A stretch of 64,000 bases of DNA, from assembly GCA_946894095.1 (NCBI GenBank), contig OX335656.1, forward strand, positions 2,991,001 to 3,055,000, in the 5' to 3' direction. Made by a program: the position numbers and the translations under genes. The notes under the pieces were generated by a model. It was not told the DNA's origin. It did not search any database and worked only from the letters and a program-made list of their open reading frames with translations. Each line of letters begins with the position of its first letter. Positions within the stretch are counted from its first letter, which is position 1. Below, in pieces: positions 22,591-33,709 of the stretch. Origin of the DNA: Incurvaria masculella (lineage: Eukaryota; Arthropoda; Insecta; Lepidoptera; Incurvariidae).

Positions 22591-22680
22591 AAAGATAACT
22601 TAGAACCTTAAATATAAAAAATAGTATTATTTAGTTGTGCTTATTGTATGTAAAAATTTATTCGTCGGCTTATGTGATGT

Positions 22681-22761
22681 GTGTACCTATTTGTAATGAA
22701 ATGTTGTGTGTACCTATTTATAATGAAATGTTGTGTGTACCTATTTATAATGAAATATTTC
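22681..22761. repeat. 27-bp minisatellite, three units
   Basis: 'gtgtacctattt.taatga' starts at 22681, 22708 and 22735. It lies just after the LINE fragment and may be expanded LINE tail sequence. Confidence 0.85.
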
Positions 22762-23059
22762 TATGCCTGCATGGTAATGATTCCGAAACAATAAACAATA
22801 TTAGGCTGACAAAGCATTTCGTAAAGATCAAATAACTAGCAGACGTAAATACAGCATGTAAGAAGTTATACCTATCTGCAAAATATGTAAGTGAATGAAG
22901 TATGCTGCAATTATAACGAATGGCTTTCCACCATCTCCTCTTCGGAGAAGTAGCTTGATAGTATATACTTGTAAAAATAGTAGATAAATGAAATGAATCA
23001 AGATACTATATGGTTTTGTATTTCAAAGTGTGTAGGGAACCATAACTAAAACAATAAAA

Positions 23060-23990
23060 ACATTTATTCCTAATTACGACGATGAACATGCAACTTTTCT
23101 GTGATGAAAGGATTGTCGAATCTCGCCTCGAGATTGACATATACATTATTGAATAGAATCTAATATGACAGTTATGACATAAAAACTTAATAACACAACT
23201 TCTGTTAGTCTAACACATCTCACGGATAGTAGGTGCCAAGCCAGGACCTCCCACTATATTGAACTGGTTAGAAAACACCGACAATGTTCATTGTCGCTTT
23301 GACTAGCTAAATCAATACATACATCAATTTAAGTTGTAACGATAAACGTGCAACTTATTTTGTTATAAAAGATCGACGGATACATTATTAAAATAGAAGT
23401 AGGTACCATGCTAGGACCTCCTCAATATGTTGAACTGGATATAAACCCGGACAATGTTAATTGTCACTTTAACCAGCTAAAACAATACATACATGAATTT
23501 AAGTTGTAACGATAAACGTGCAACTTATTCTGTTATAAAAGATTGTCAAATCTCCCCGATATCGACAGATACATTATTAAATAGAATCTTATAGGACAGT
23601 TGGGCTTGCAAAAATGTTTTTGTAACTGAACATAACACTTAATACTATACCTACTGTTATTGCATTAGTGTAATACACCTCACGAAAAGTAGGTACCATG
23701 CTAGGACCTCCTCAATATATTGAACTGGATATAAACCCGGACAATGTTATTTGTCACTTTAACCAGCTAAAACAATACATACATGAATTTAAGTTGTAAC
23801 GATAAACGTGCAACTTATTCTGTTATAAAAGATTGTCAAATCTCCCCGATATCGACGGATACATTATTAAATAGAATCTATAAATGTATCTTTATAATCA
23901 GTATCCAACATAACAGTTGACCCGCTAAGTGTTTCTGTACCTGAACATGACCAGCTAATATCATATTCACTGTCATGATACCAGTTCAAC
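23060..23990 (-). repeat. Tandem array built from a decayed SINE body
   Basis: 'gataaacgtgcaactta' recurs at 23341, 23511 and 23801, with a weaker unit near 23083, giving spacings of about 258, 170 and 290 bp. On the minus strand the units read S1 body sequence: aaagtgacaat, 'cattgtccgggtttatatc', 'cagttcaatat', 'aggtcctagcatggtacct'. The 170-bp unit is an internally deleted version. SINE-derived sequence has therefore been amplified in tandem. Confidence 0.7.
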
Positions 23991-24170
23991 ACACCACATG
24001 AACACTAGGTGACATGTAAGGATCCGCCCTATAATTTACAACTACATTGAACTACCGCTTCGACCATCGCTCATTCAAAGCGATGTCAACAACCTGGCAT
24101 AATCAACCCTACCACCTAGTAAATAGGAAGGGGGACCTACAGTTTTAATTGAGGTCGACAATAAGTCACC
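23991..24170 (-). repeat. Decayed SINE S1 body
   Basis: The minus strand reads 'actgtaggtcccccttcc', 'ctaggtggtagggttgatt' and 'gcggtagttcaatgtag' in the S1 order. It follows directly after the tandem array and is probably the source copy or its neighbour. Confidence 0.65.
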
Positions 24171-25444
24171 TCTAACTACATGCACGTTAAGAAATTCAGT
24201 AGGACCTCTGAACGTCTATTACATTCCTTAACCCTTGCAACAAAATGGAGTAATACGAAAATTTATTACTCTATGACTCGATTTAAAAGTATTTTATTAT
24301 TTTAAGGAACGAGATAACATCTCGCCCCGAAATCAACATTAGTCTTCACGCCCCGTGAGACTTACCTACTCTTCGATTTCAAGCCAATAATTATAGTTGT
24401 ATCAATATGAAATAAATCGAAATGGAATTCAATCTTATCAAATTATAATAACTGAGAACCATTTATGTTAACAGTTTACATTTAAATATAATTTTGATTC
24501 GTATATTAATTATCATATATTATTATTATTGTACATATATTATATATTCTTAATATCAATAACACTACCTATCCTGGTCACTTTGGTAACAAATTGTAAT
24601 GAATCCACCCTCCTACAATAACTTTTTCGGCCGGACTCTTACATAAATGGCAACGTAATCATCTGAGGATCCTACATTTCCGTAGACGTTCAGATTCAAG
24701 CTAAATCGTCAAATTATATTTCATAGAGTTTATTATTTATTTCACATGGTCATAATTAATTTAGAAAACCTTTTATCGGTAGATAATGTCATTGTAAAGA
24801 TGTACATGTCAGATTTGGTTCATGAAATTTACTTTCAATGAATCGTCATGTGCACTTATCAGATTCATTGAATTCTGAATATACAGTGTCGGACTCCAAA
24901 GCTTGTGATTTTGGATGCTCGCTTAAGGGATCCCTTAGACTCTAAAAGAGCCTCTCAATGGCCATCGACACTCACGTATATCCGACACTGATATATGTAA
25001 TCGATTCAAACCGTATTGAATGGGTCCTAATTCTTATCTAACCGATCAATGTCGTAAACTTTAGATATTGTTCAATCATTTATTTAAAATTGGAAGTTGT
25101 GGGCCCACATTAGAAAGTTATAAGTATTTCTTAATAATGATAATACATTTATCCACGACTGTTTTGAGTGCAACAAACAACCCAGAGTAATAGGAAGTCA
25201 ATTATTCGAATCGCGGTGACCTGTAACGCCTTAGTTCACCAATAGACAAACTGACATATTGAAGGTTATTATACGTACTGATGATGAGTATTTCCGGCAT
25301 ATTTATATGAATGGTTAGCTTATATACTGATCATAAAATGTGTTTTAACATCAGTTCAGCCAACATAATAGATTAAGGAGAATAGGCTGCATAAACACTG
25401 TAATCAGGGCTAAATGCGCAATAATAGCAAATCAATGTAGTAAT

Positions 25445-25797
25445 AAAACCCATTAAATCTCTTTTAAAGGCTCAATACACAGTAAGAGAAGATAATAGAT
25501 GAATTAGTCCTTATAAGACCACCTTACCAAATGCTTGCTCCATGGCTCAATACACAGTGTCAGCAAACAATTTGGCAATATATTTTAAAACCCATTAAAA
25601 CTCTTTTAAAGGCTCAATACACAGTAAGAGATGATAATAGATCAGTCTTTATTAGACAACCTTACCAATTGCTTGCTCCATGGCTCAATACACAGTGTCA
25701 GCAACCCATTTGGCAATATATTTTAAAACCCATTAAATCTCTTTTAAAGGCTCAGTACACAGTAAGAGAAGATAATAGATTGATTAGTCTTTACTAG
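25445..25797. repeat. 138-142-bp tandem repeat in the right LTR
   Basis: Same array as 17818-18170 with one substitution (C to A, at 25569). The frame 25531-25797 again carries the repeated 46-residue block. Confidence 0.85.
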
Positions 25798-27898
25798 ATT
25801 TATTATATTATATTAAAGTTGATACGGCATTTAAACAACCACTCATAGAAATAGAACATTTACATTCGTGTAAATATTTTAATCCGACTGCAGTACATTG
25901 AGTACTGCATCCAATGCAAAAATATGTCAAAACGTTCAACGATGACAGTAACATTATCTTGGTATAGTAATTTTATATTCATTTCCAACCAGCTCTGGAA
26001 CGAGGTTCTCAGTTTAGATGGTATTCATATCACCCCTACTCATCTCTAAAATCAAAGCACCATTCAATACTAAGCTGACCTGTAGTTAGGTCTCGAATGT
26101 TGATGAATTATATACCTAACCCATCCGTTTGTACCTTGTGTATTACAACAACGGCTCTATTCCCAAAACCCTGAATACATACCGCATAAGATGTACACAT
26201 ATATATTTAAAGTCTGACCAACTTCGGTATGGCCCGGTGTTTGTAGGCTTAATAACATTAATGATAATTTGTAAACAATGGAAGTTATACTTTGTATTTA
26301 TGTAAACCCTCATCGACACTAGGATAGTCAAAATATGATCTCCCCTTTTTATATTTTTATTCTGTTTTTAAAGAGAATAGGAAACTTCAACAATAGATCA
26401 AGGCAATTGCAATTTAAATAAGGTAGCACCGAAATGTAACCAAAACTCAAGAAAACAACAATGTATTAGATGTGATTTTTCCGAGTCTAAAATCCCCTTA
26501 ATTCGTCCAACATTCATACAACCTTCTTGAACGACAGTTCGCCACGTTAAACTCATAGAAATCCGTAAACATATACGGTTACTTATATCTAGCTCACGGT
26601 TAATCATTCATCACATAAATTTACTTATTTTTAACTACCTAACTCGGATTAATCACGACATGATTATTAAGTAAAACAATAAACAATCTGATCTATAGTA
26701 AATTTAACTTATTTCAGCACTACCTTTTATAATTCGGTGTATCGGCATCACATGGGTAGACTGATCCTATCAGAAATAATCTGGTTTCTATGTATCTTGT
26801 TTCATGCGATTCATTTGGGTATTGTAGGCAGGCTACAAAAACATAAATCTATGTAAATGTAAAGCAATATGCTTCCTATAACAGAAACAGTCAGTAACTG
26901 TAAATATGGTTTATTCTTCTATTCAATTAGGTGTAAACAAACATTCATTATGAATGTCTAAGGTGAAAATAAGTTAAATTTATCTGGATGAAAACATAGT
27001 GCTGTACCTATTTAGGTGCAGCCAGGCCTAGGATGGTAGACGCACAAGTTGGTGAACCCTTCAAAGATAATAGCTTGTCCAACACCAACATGTATACACC
27101 ATTACGCCTTCTCCCAAAAAGGATTGGCTGATATGATGTATTTTAAGTTATGTGCATCTTCCAATCGCAAATTTACTTATATCTAACTAATCTCTGCCTC
27201 AATTACTCCGAATGCCAAAACAAGATAACTTCCGAACCTTTCAGTCAGCGTCTACACTACATCAACCGTACCTCACAATCTTACAATTTCAAATATCAAA
27301 ATAATGTATTCATATAACTTTGAAGCAAATTTAATTATTTTGAATCCATTCTAACATTAATAAATCAACATTTCAAAAGCTATGAGGTTTGGTTGACTTT
27401 TTTTGGGTGGGAATACCTTAATTAACAATACTGGAAGCATTTAGACTCCACGTTGATTTTGAATTTGAAAAGATAACTAACTGCTAATGAATTCTCACAA
27501 GCTTCGTCTAGTATCATCCAGTTGATCACATGTTTCTAGTCTTAACTAATTACTTCATGAAAGTTCGAAACGAATCCAGATTAATAAAACAGCTAAAAAC
27601 CCACTCACGTCTCCCGAATGCTCGATACACAACGTCTTAAATCTAAGGTTACGTTAATAATGCCTTGTCTATTGTTATAACCAATTAAATATAGTCACAA
27701 TATAATATAAATATCCGTTAGCATTTAATCAACAAAACAAATGCTTCCTTTCAATGTTAAACTTTGGCCAAACCTTAAATAAATGGTTTAATTCAATTAC
27801 TTCCAATTAAATAGTGCTTTAATTTAGAGAGCAATAATAAAGGTAATTTTGATGAACTCACATAATTCTGGTACAGTTTCACACTCGCGATAGTAAAC

Positions 27899-28047
27899 AA
27901 ACACTACGGCGCGCGGCGGCGCGGACGCACTGGGAGTCGTCCTGCGCAAGCGGCATCCGAGGCACGAATGCTTTCGCTGCGTGTCGTCGCATGAACGATA
28001 GGTATAAACAACAACGCAAATCCGCAGGTGCGTTGACGTAAACAAAG
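27899..28047 (-). promoter_or_regulatory. GC-rich block in the right LTR, candidate promoter
   Basis: The counterpart of 20272-20420, about 275-425 bp downstream of the inferred minus-strand LTR start. A donor-like GTGAGT follows on the minus strand (27856-27861). If the element is minus-strand, this copy would drive its RNA. Confidence 0.3.
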
Positions 28048-28326
28048 CATCTATATTGACCTATGTATGTATTAACAACTAATGTAGCGTTATCGCCATA
28101 ATCACCAAAACATTATTATTTATGTGGAGTTCAATATCTCTAATAACTTTTATAAAATTCTTTAGAATAAATTATGTTTTATTATTTACTGAGTGAGGTA
28201 ATATCAAAAGTATTAAAGATGTATTTATTTCGATACAAACTAGTTTCGTATTCGAAATGTATGTATGTCTCTTCTGCTGTAAATTATTTAACATTTATTT
28301 TGAATAGGTTGGTCCCATTACAATGT

Positions 28327-29829
28327 GTCGCCTAAAAGATATATTTGAATGAAGTCATTGTTCCAAAGTAACTGCCATCCACCACCGAATTACCTATAGT
28401 CTAGGAAGCTGTGCAGATATTTATTATGTAACCTCAAGACGTGTGAGGTGTAGCGTGAGCGGCTGCAGCGCAGCACTCAAGCGGCGACGCTAGACGCTCT
28501 CCAGGCCTGCGTCGAGACGCGCCGCTGTCAGCGACAATGCCGCATTGCGGAGCACAGCCTGCGTGTAACGGGCACGAGTCCCAGGGTTCATTTCCTGTTG
28601 AGGATTATAAAAGAATCATTTAATTTTGATAAAAAAATTAAATTTTCATTGAACGATAGAGAAAAACAGAGACGAGAAAATTATATTGAAATTATGCAAC
28701 TCAAGAAGTAAGCTAATCACTACTAAGAGAAGTGTTACCAAACTGTGATTAACTTTGCGTGTTTTACCCCATCAGGCAGTTTCGGATATGCGTACCGCGG
28801 GGAGCTTTCGTGATGTAAAAACAACGAGAAAATTACTTCTAGGTTATAGTAATAATAGGTTTTTTCTCGTCGTGTAAACATGTTGAAAAATGCTTGTGCA
28901 AATAACTGCAAAATTACGAGTAAACGAAAAACAAATTATTTTCGAACTCGCACAGAAGAAACTTATTGTAATTATTTTCATTATCAAAATCAGGTTAAAA
29001 TCGGCTATTAAAGATTTTTATAGTAGAATATAATTTATAGATATATACAAAAAGAATTACCCCGTGCGGCATTGATATGGAATTGGTGCAATATTTGATT
29101 TTAATTTTATTATAATTTATGCCTGTATTTGAAAAGTGGTATGATCTGATATTTGAATAATATAGTCTTAAATATCATCTTAAATGTAGAATCGAAGATG
29201 TGCTCATATCAAGTGTGAGCTGTTTTTAACTAAACTGAAAATTTAATAGTAAAAATAATTCTAATGGTAACAATTAAATAAATCCATGATTAAAATTTTA
29301 GATGTGACGATCCACGTAACCAGATAAGTTCGTGCCACAATTGTGGGCGATGCCCTTCAGTGCATCTTCGCACGCTGCAATAACTGACACGTGGAGTGTG
29401 CGACAATAATGCAAGTGTTGATGTCGGGGCTAAATAGTTGAATAATGCACTCAACTGCACGCCGAGATATTTCAGTAGACTCCAGCATTTAATTAGATGC
29501 CTAGCTTGCTCGTTCCACGCATGAAGTTAGGTATACTTGGAAAATTAACTGAACCTTACTGAAATTTCGATTATAACAACCGTGCTGGCACGCTAAAATA
29601 AAGTCAACTAAGTACATAGGTTACTCTATTTGAGTGGAATTACATTAACTGTTATTACTGGAATGACATTCTGACTGTTTTTTTTTCTTCAGTACACTCC
29701 TTTTCTTAACTTGTCTTCTTCGGAGCAGCCAATCCGGGCAACTTCACAGAGATAACATTTTGAAAGAGTTATCTCTAACAAAATTATAGTATTTGGAGAT
29801 TTTGTATATATTCAATATTGTGAACTGCT
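28327..29829. other. Unannotated DNA with a GC island at 28430-28600
   Basis: Right flank of the LTR element. The island (near 28440-28600) is CpG-rich (gcggcgacgctagacgctc, cgtcgagacgcgccgctg). The block at 29310-29520 is also of balanced composition. I see no credible frame or known repeat. Confidence 0.4.
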
Positions 29830-30363
29830 TTAAGGTGGCCCAACCCGGCGGGACTAACTCATTCGCGTGTACTGTACAAAACCGTGCTGTTGCGCTTTAG
29901 GAACTTCTCTGTTTCAAAGAAAAAGACAGGCTCCGTGATGAGGAAGATGCAACATGTCCACAAAAAAGACAATGTGCATAGTGTATGATTTGGTAAGATT
30001 TACGAAATTTTTGATTTCAAAACGACTTATAGCTACAAGTAAATCACGACCGCTGTAGTAAAAATCTAACAAAAACCAAATAGATTATAAGCTATGTCTG
30101 ATGACTAATCTTTTTAAGATTTTCTTACTTTATCATTGCGTCATAAACCACCAAAGTTGTTGTATAAAACGCGCGAAAAATTCGAACTTTCGGACCTTAT
30201 AACTTAGAAACCAAACACAATTTTACAATGTCAATGGTCATCAGACATCTAGTTCGATCAAATAAAGCTCTTTTGAGCAAAATTTGGGATCTCTGATAAG
30301 AAATATGGGCGTGATCTTCTTTCCCCGTTTGTATGGGGAGTTGAGCGGGTTGGGCCACCTTAA
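29830..30363. mobile_element. TTAA-flanked MITE (M1), copy 2
   Basis: Element 29834-30359 (526 bp) between TTAA at 29830-29833 and 30360-30363. Ends GGTGGCCCAACCCGGCGGG and GAGCGGGTTGGGCCACC are inverted repeats. It is in the same orientation as the copies at 7472 and 53545. Confidence 0.88.
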
Positions 30364-31474
30364 GATGTTATGTAAGATTACATTAGTCAATGAATGTCTT
30401 ATTTTTCCATACGATTAAAATTTCCCACGAAACTTATCAGTTTCTTGCGACGTAAGTTTAAGTTAAAGACCGGGGTTTAGCCGAATTATCCTCTATCGTT
30501 ACACAATACCTTGCATGATTTCGTTACACCTTGCATGATTCACAATATCTAGTAAATTCTGAACGATTCCGCTGAAATCGACTTCCTCCGGTCAACGAAC
30601 CGTCTCACTGCGATAGTTAAGTCATATTCCTCCCTTTTCCCTCCAAAGATCACGTCCTCAAAATATTATTTACTGCTGCGGCGCCCTTCCCCAAAAAATC
30701 TCTTCCTCCGAACAAAGCAGACTTAGTGGCGCGATAAAAAGCAACATAACAGTATATCACACCCCGTGGTTTTGTGCCGCCCTCCGCCACCCCATCCGAT
30801 ACTCGCAGTCATTCGAATTTATGTATTGCAGCGGACGACGAAAATTATTTATGGAGGGTTCCTGTTTCTTTGGATGTCACGTCGTTGGAGCCTGCTTCAA
30901 CTTTGACGCTATCTGATCTGTGTTAGCGAGAAGATCGTCGGACCGGAACCTAGAATTATGAAGTTTTGAAATATTTTCCGCTGGTGATCGAAAAGGAAAC
31001 CAAAACTTTGGTTAAGATTTATTCAACGCCTGCAACTTACGAAACTATACAATTTTGAATGGTCAAAATGGGTAATTCCCCTAATTGACAAAATTCAAGT
31101 CCAAACTTACTTCAAAAAGGGCAGGCGTCTGAAATGAAAAGTAAGTCCTAAAGTTCGGAACAAGATCAGGCTTACCTTTCAAAATTTCTAATGGACCTAA
31201 GGTCCAAAAGTGGTCTTTGAAAAAAATATGCGGGCTCGAAACAGGCCCGATTGATCTCCAAAAGAGTACGACTTAGCAACTTTGCGTATACCTGACTACA
31301 CACCTTGAAACCATCCGAAGTCATTACTTGGTCCATATATTCTAACAGTTCACTTATATTGGTTTTCAGATGATTTCCGCGGTATTAAAATATCGTATCA
31401 CCGAAGGCCGTACCAGTCAAATACGCAAAGTTAGTGAGCACAAACATGAACTTAGAGTACACTTTTTTTATTAT
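30364..31474. other. No recognised gene
   Basis: Includes a pyrimidine-rich, GC-balanced stretch (30580-30800) and otherwise A+T-rich DNA. No frame above 60 codons, no repeat family recognised. Confidence 0.4.
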
Positions 31475-31535
31475 GTTTATGCAACTTGACATGGATGAAT
31501 ACCACACAACTACCGTTATGATATTAGCCCATTAG
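31475..31535 (-). repeat. SINE S1/S2 tail fragment
   Basis: 'catggatgaataccacac' followed by 'aactaccgttatgatatta' and gccca is the inverted S1 tail. Only about 60 bp remain. Confidence 0.55.
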
Positions 31536-31679
31536 ATGAATAATTAATTACATTTATATATATTATTGCTTTAGTAACTTTGTTAATTGTAAGTTATTTA
31601 AACTGAGTGTTGCTGTTTCTATTATTCTTTACCTTAATCCGTTCTACCAAGGAATTAGATCTAAATGTGTATTTCATAA

Positions 31680-31830
31680 TTGTGGAGGGAAAAATATGTT
31701 ATGTAAACCCGTGAAGTTTCTTTGCGGGTTCTTCTTTACTAGGTTGATCGAATCCGCGGATCTTTGTGACGTAACTTAGTGTAGTTTGGCTACCAAAAAG
31801 TTTAAATAAATGAAATGAAATGCAACACAT
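31680..31830 (+). mobile_element. LINE 3' end with AATGA tail
   Basis: A hairpin-forming cccgtgaagtttctttgcggg-like segment near 31707, then 'gtgtagtttggctaccaaaa', then 'taaatgaaatgaaatg'. This layout is a LINE 3' UTR ending in a short tandem tail. No coding part is attached. Confidence 0.55.
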
Positions 31831-31831
31831 T

Positions 31832-31900
31832 CCCGAAGAAATTAGGTGCCATGCCAAGACCTTCCCTTAAGGGCCTGGTACTAGCCAAATCGCAAAGTTA
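31832..31900 (-). repeat. SINE S1 fragment
   Basis: 'cattcccgaagaaattaggt' and 'gccatgccaagaccttccc' are the inverted S1 stretch 'gaaggtcctggcatggcacc', directly abutting the LINE tail. Confidence 0.55.
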
Positions 31901-32528
31901 GACGAGGCACCCCAAGTAAACTAACTAAGTCTGACGATTATAAGTGTCATCCTTACAAAATATGATTCCTTGTCTAGGAATCGAATAATTTTCGTTAATG
32001 TATGTTTCCTTTTTCTATACAAAATACATTGCGGAAACGGTGTCCATTTCCGAACTTTTTTGACTAAATGTAGAAATCTAAAAGCAAATGGAATTTTTTG
32101 TTTATGCATATATGCTGTTTTTGCTTTTATCTAGAAATCGAATGACTTTCAGATTTCTAATGAGAAAAATCAACTTTTTTTTTTTTTATTATTATTTAAA
32201 TAAATGATGGAATAAAAAAATATTAACAATCCATTATCAGTCTGGAGTTCTATTTGGATTTGCTGAAGCGTTTCACTACATATTATTACATTTGTTAAAA
32301 AGTGCATTTGTATGGCGCGAGTAGTTGGCTAGTCCTAGCGCCTTAATTCGCAGCTCGTGTTTGTGCTCACTAAATTAACGCACTTGATAGGTTTCAAGTA
32401 AAATGGCCCGGTGCATAAGCGAGTCTTGGCAAAATCATGTGCGAGCACTGTGTTACTAGTAAAATATGCTAGTAAACATGGTAATTCTATAAACGGTGGT
32501 CTAAAAAGATGTAAGAACCGGAATTTTT
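31901..32528. other. No recognised gene
   Basis: A+T-rich, with a poly-T run near 32175. Minus frames of 62 and 73 codons have no recognisable content. Confidence 0.4.
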
Positions 32529-32529
32529 C

Positions 32530-32918
32530 AGCCTCAATGGCCCAGTGGCGCGACACTTCGGCGATCGCTCTCCGAAGTTAAGCAACGCTGGGTCCGGTCT
32601 GCTCTTGGATGGGTGACCATTCGACCGTTGAGAGATTCTGGCTGTGGTTCGGATTCCACGTTAAACTGTAGGTCCCCTTTCTTACTTACTAGGTGGTAGG
32701 GTTAATCCCGCCCGGGTTGGTACCATCGCATTGAAGGAACGATGGTCGAAGCGGTAATGAAAATTGTCCGTGTTTTCCATCCAGTTCAATGTAGCCGTGC
32801 AATATAAGGAAGGTCCTGGCATGGCACCTAGTTCCCATGTGGTGTGTTGGGCTAATACCATGACAGAAGGTGTGGCATTAGCCATCCATGTCCAGTCACA
32901 TAAAAAAAACCAATCGTG
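32530..32918 (+). repeat. SINE S2: 5S rRNA-derived head on the S1 body
   Basis: 32560-32630 matches the internal promoter part of 5S rRNA ('ccgaagttaagcaacgctgg', 'cttggatgggtgacc'). Just before it 'aatggcccagtggcgcgac' resembles a tRNA A box. From 'tggttcggatt' on, the sequence is the S1 body and tail (ggtggtagggttaa, cccgcccgggttggtacc, ggtcctggcatggcacc). It is not a 5S gene: the 3' third of 5S is replaced. Expected to be pol III-transcribed and mobilised by a LINE. Confidence 0.85.
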
Positions 32919-33254
32919 TTAGGAGCTCGCCGAAACGCCTATTACGCCGACAAATATACGATTTATCCGTTAAAAAATAATAGATTGCACTAAATTCAAT
33001 GATTGGAATCTCACCCCCGAGGAGTTCGCAAAGCCCGATCGGCATCAGGACTCCAAACTTTACGGATTAATTGGAGGAATTGCTTTGTGCGCGCGGAGCT
33101 GCGCGGAGTAATATCAAATTGTGCCCGAGTTTTTAGTTCGGAGCCAGCAAGATTGATTGTGGAGTGGGTTGGAGTCGGCTGGACGCATAGAGTAAGGAAA
33201 GACGGCAGTGGCGAACGAAACTAACGCCTTTCTTATGTTAAGACTGTCGTGAAG
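32919..33254. other. GC-balanced stretch, no gene called
   Basis: A 73-codon plus frame at 33003-33224 (Arg- and Trp-rich) has no family resemblance. Left uncalled. Confidence 0.35.
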
Positions 33255-33545
33255 GCAATATAGAACATTTTAAGAAATGCATGATTTGTCCATTGGCCAA
33301 GGCATCACGTCAAGACCACGCTGGCCGGCCAGGTGCTTCTTATCACTATGTTATTCACACCCCACTCTGGAGGAAATACCTCGGCAGGGAGTCGATTTCA
33401 TTGTTTAACACACGTTAGATAAAGGGCACACTAGAGGATTGGTTGGTTCTTATTTTTGGAATTTTAACAGAGAACGGGTGCAATATCTGCCTGTTTCGCG
33501 ATCAATGATCGTAGAAAGAGGACAAAGGGACAGCGTTATGCAGCT
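33255..33545 (+). repeat. Anonymous interspersed repeat (Q-related)
   Basis: It shares 'ggccggccaggtgcttct'-like sequence, 'aaatacctcgg.agg', 'ggttggttctta' and 'gatcgtagaaag' in the same order with 55700-55975, and part of it (inverted) with 11206-11325. No frame. Confidence 0.5.
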
Positions 33546-33573
33546 CCGACGAGTATACACTGACGGTAGCTCC

Positions 33574-33709
33574 GGTCAGTCAGTTCGCGCACGAATACGC
33601 TCCCTTCTGATGTTTTCGAGTCGACACGTAAGAACCGCGCAGGATGCCAATTTAGTGCAACGAACATTCGATGTAGCGCGTCCCTAATTCGTAAGCGAAC
33701 TGACTGGCC
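33574..33709. mobile_element. 136-bp MITE with terminal inverted repeats
   Basis: The left end GGTCAGTCAGTTCGCGCACG is mirrored at the right by CGTAAGCGAACTGACTGGCC with few mismatches. The inner sequence matches the decayed copy at 5946-6085. Too small to encode anything. Confidence 0.75.

Larger units (their letters stand above)
20696..24594. mobile_element. Core of the LARD-like element, non-coding
   Basis: 3,899 bp between the LTRs. It contains no gag, protease, integrase or LTR-type RT. Recognisable contents are a LINE RT fragment (21687-22590), a 27-bp minisatellite and an array built of decayed SINE pieces (23060-24170). The remainder is A+T-rich (20.8-21.7 kb, 24.2-24.6 kb) with nothing I recognise. 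Confidence 0.65.
24595..28322 (-). repeat. Right long terminal repeat, 3,728 bp, uninterrupted
   Basis: It starts TGTAATGAATCC and ends GGTCCCATTACA. It is the empty-site reference for the LINE in the left copy. It contains the same tandem repeat (25445-25797), hairpin and GC block (27899-28047) as the left LTR. No gene is evident; the 73-codon minus frame at 27824-28045 crosses the GC block and is identical in both LTRs. Confidence 0.75.
13639..28326 (-). mobile_element. LARD-like LTR retrotransposon with 3.7-kb LTRs
   Basis: Two direct repeats (13643-20695 and 24595-28322) each measure 3,728 bp once the LINE at 14492-17816 is removed; I found no indel and about 8 substitutions by eye. Each begins TGTAATG and ends CATTACA. 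The bases outside the pair are ATGT on both sides (13639-13642 and 28323-28326), a 4-bp target duplication as in Ty3/gypsy-type elements. The 3.9-kb core lacks gag, protease, integrase and its own RT, so the element would depend on another for mobility. Orientation is inferred as minus because the base run next to the left LTR reads ...tacggggcgat on that strand, a weak polypurine-like tract. No clear primer-binding site was found. Confidence 0.72.

Noticed and set aside
23060..23990. CRISPR array
   Set aside because: Units are adjacent and SINE-derived, with no short identical repeats or unique spacers, and the host is a eukaryote.
13643..28322. Simple segmental duplication or assembly artefact as the explanation of the 3.7-kb repeats
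   Set aside because: Not excluded, but TG...CA ends, the outer ATGT pair and equal unit length fit an LTR element better. Kept as the named alternative.
32560..32630. 5S rRNA gene
   Set aside because: Only the internal control region is present, the 3' third is replaced by SINE body, and the same chimera recurs at 39.04 kb. It is a SINE head.
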